Positions 63,163-64,000 of a stretch of 64,000 bases of DNA are shown here, piece after piece (the stretch's first letter is position 1; every line of letters starts with the position of its first letter). The notes under the pieces are model-generated. The model searched no databases. It saw only the letters and a list, made by a program, of their open reading frames with translations, and was not told the DNA's origin. Origin of the DNA: Marinospirillum minutulum DSM 6287 (GTDB lineage: Bacteria; Pseudomonadota; Gammaproteobacteria; Pseudomonadales; Halomonadaceae); NCBI RefSeq assembly GCF_000422325.1, contig NZ_KE383818.1, forward strand, positions 495,945 through 559,944. The letters are read 5' to 3'. The translations under genes and the position numbers were made by a program.

Positions 63163-64000
63163 AGCCAAGCCCCAAGCCAAGAATCAAAAGGGCGTAGCAT
63201 TATTAATGGTGCTGCTAATTTTAGTGGTGATTACTATGGCACTCACCCAAATACAGTTAGCCAGCCGACAAGATTTAGAACGCATTGAAGGACGTTATTT
63301 ACAGCAACAAGGCTGGGGTTATTTATTAGGTGCCGAAACCCTAGCAAGGCAAGTGTTAACCGATGGACGTATTCGGGAGCAACCCCGCTGGTGGGCAACT
63401 ATTCGGGGTGAAGTGGTTAGCTACCCAGTTGATGAAGGCATGTTGACCATTCAGGTTAAAGACTTACGCACCTGTTTTAATTTGAATCATTTAGCTAGCA
63501 TTAGCAGCCAAGAAGCCAGTGATCAACTGAGCGAGCTATTACCTTGGCGCTTAGCTATTAATAGAGCGCAAGAAAACCAAGCTGAAGATAAAAACCAAAA
63601 TTGGACTGCTGATTTAGATTTAAATCAATTTTTAGATTTAGCCCGTGACTGGGTGGATAAAGATAACGAAGCCTTGCCAGAAGGTGCTGAAACAGGCCAG
63701 TATTTATTAGCCGACCCAGCTAGAGTTGCCGCTAACCAACCTTTTGCTGATCTATCAGAAGTGAACTGGCTAATGCCACAAAACCGCCAGCGTTTTCGTG
63801 GATTACCCTCAAGCATTTGTGTATTGCCGGATACCCGTTTAAGGCTGAATATTAATACCCTAGTAGAAGAAGATTTAGTTTTGCTTTGGAGTCTATTTGA
63901 AGGGCAGGTGCAACTAACAAGCCTAAAAAATTGGTGGAACACTCGACCTGAGATTGGCTATAAAAACCTTGACGATTTCTGGGAGGATTTAGGTGCAACT
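63155..64000 (+). CDS. gspK: Type II secretion minor pseudopilin K, 3' end beyond the window
   Basis: From ATG 63155 (AAGGAA upstream) the frame is open to the last base of the window, 282 codons. The start reads MIKAKPQAKNQKGVALLMVL followed by LILVVITMALTQIQLASRQDLERIEGRY, the GspK N-terminus, which naturally lacks the Glu-5 of other pseudopilins. Later parts are typical: LKDLRTCF-like VKDLRTCFNLNHLA, DWVDKDNEALPEGAE and GYKNLDDFWEDL. The protein is incomplete at the right edge. gspL and gspM probably follow outside the window. Confidence 0.93.
   Translation, partial: MIKAKPQAKNQKGVALLMVLLILVVITMALTQIQLASRQDLERIEGRYLQQQGWGYLLGAETLARQVLTDGRIREQPRWWATIRGEVVSYPVDEGMLTIQVKDLRTCFNLNHLASISSQEASDQLSELLPWRLAINRAQENQAEDKNQNWTADLDLNQFLDLARDWVDKDNEALPEGAETGQYLLADPARVAANQPFADLSEVNWLMPQNRQRFRGLPSSICVLPDTRLRLNINTLVEEDLVLLWSLFEGQVQLTSLKNWWNTRPEIGYKNLDDFWEDLGAT

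Overview
The window is a chromosomal segment of a gammaproteobacterium, most likely a marine or halophilic Oceanospirillales-type relative of Pseudomonas (inference). The evidence is the long, Pseudomonas-type isocitrate lyase, the order aceA - GNAT - roxA - purB - hflD - mnmA - nudJ - rluE next to clpSA/infA/bpt/aat/ftsK, a pilBCD block, a tusDCBE block and a gspC-K operon. Genes are tightly packed, start and stop codons often overlap, and no gene-free stretch exceeds about 210 bases. I found no rRNA, tRNA, CRISPR array or insertion sequence.

Layout. (1) 0.2-8.5 kb, minus strand: glyoxylate bypass lyase, a GNAT/roxA pair, purine synthesis, tRNA thiolation and rRNA pseudouridylation. (2) 8.7-17.6 kb: N-degron machinery (clpS, clpA, bpt, aat) with infA, then ftsK-lolA-rarA. 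(3) 17.6-26.1 kb: a periplasmic redox island. A dsbD - response regulator - histidine kinase operon diverges from a thioredoxin - DUF4266-type lipoprotein - DUF3570-type beta-barrel - apbE operon, and a ferric-reductase-like gene converges on it. The divergent promoter region carries four TTAAG-type half-sites exactly 11 bp apart, the layout of PmrA/QseB operators. The DUF3570-type protein carries an ApbE flavinylation-like motif. I regard this island as the best candidate for a poorly described system. (4) 26.1-34.3 kb: pilB-pilC-pilD and pilA, separated by an aldehyde dehydrogenase / Tat protein / GMC oxidoreductase operon. (5) 34.5-42.4 kb: a hypothetical gene, DAHP synthase, the sulfur relay tusDCBE, a Bax1-I protein, a thiolase-like protein, a YkgJ-type protein, trhP and a TatD-family hydrolase, with two copies of a REP-like hairpin element. 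(6) 42.5-53.7 kb: an accessory envelope cluster. It holds a NarL-type response regulator split by an in-frame stop, its kinase, an unknown membrane protein, a Slam-like barrel, a FecR-domain protein, a CHASE2 nucleotide cyclase, a lipoprotein with eleven perfect 9-bp repeats, and a subtilisin with a CFI-box C-terminus. (7) 53.7-64 kb: a type II secretion operon gspCDEFGHIJK (gspK cut by the window edge), led by a SoxB-like protein that has lost most metal ligands.

How genes fit together. MnmA and TusBCDE work in the same wobble-uridine thiolation relay. Aat and Bpt create N-degrons that ClpS delivers to ClpA. DsbD can supply electrons to the periplasmic thioredoxin and perhaps to the CxC tail of the small lipoprotein, while ApbE may flavinylate the DUF3570-type protein. 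PilD processes PilA and would also be expected to process the GspG-K pseudopilins. All functional statements come from reading the sequence and recognising families; no searches were run.
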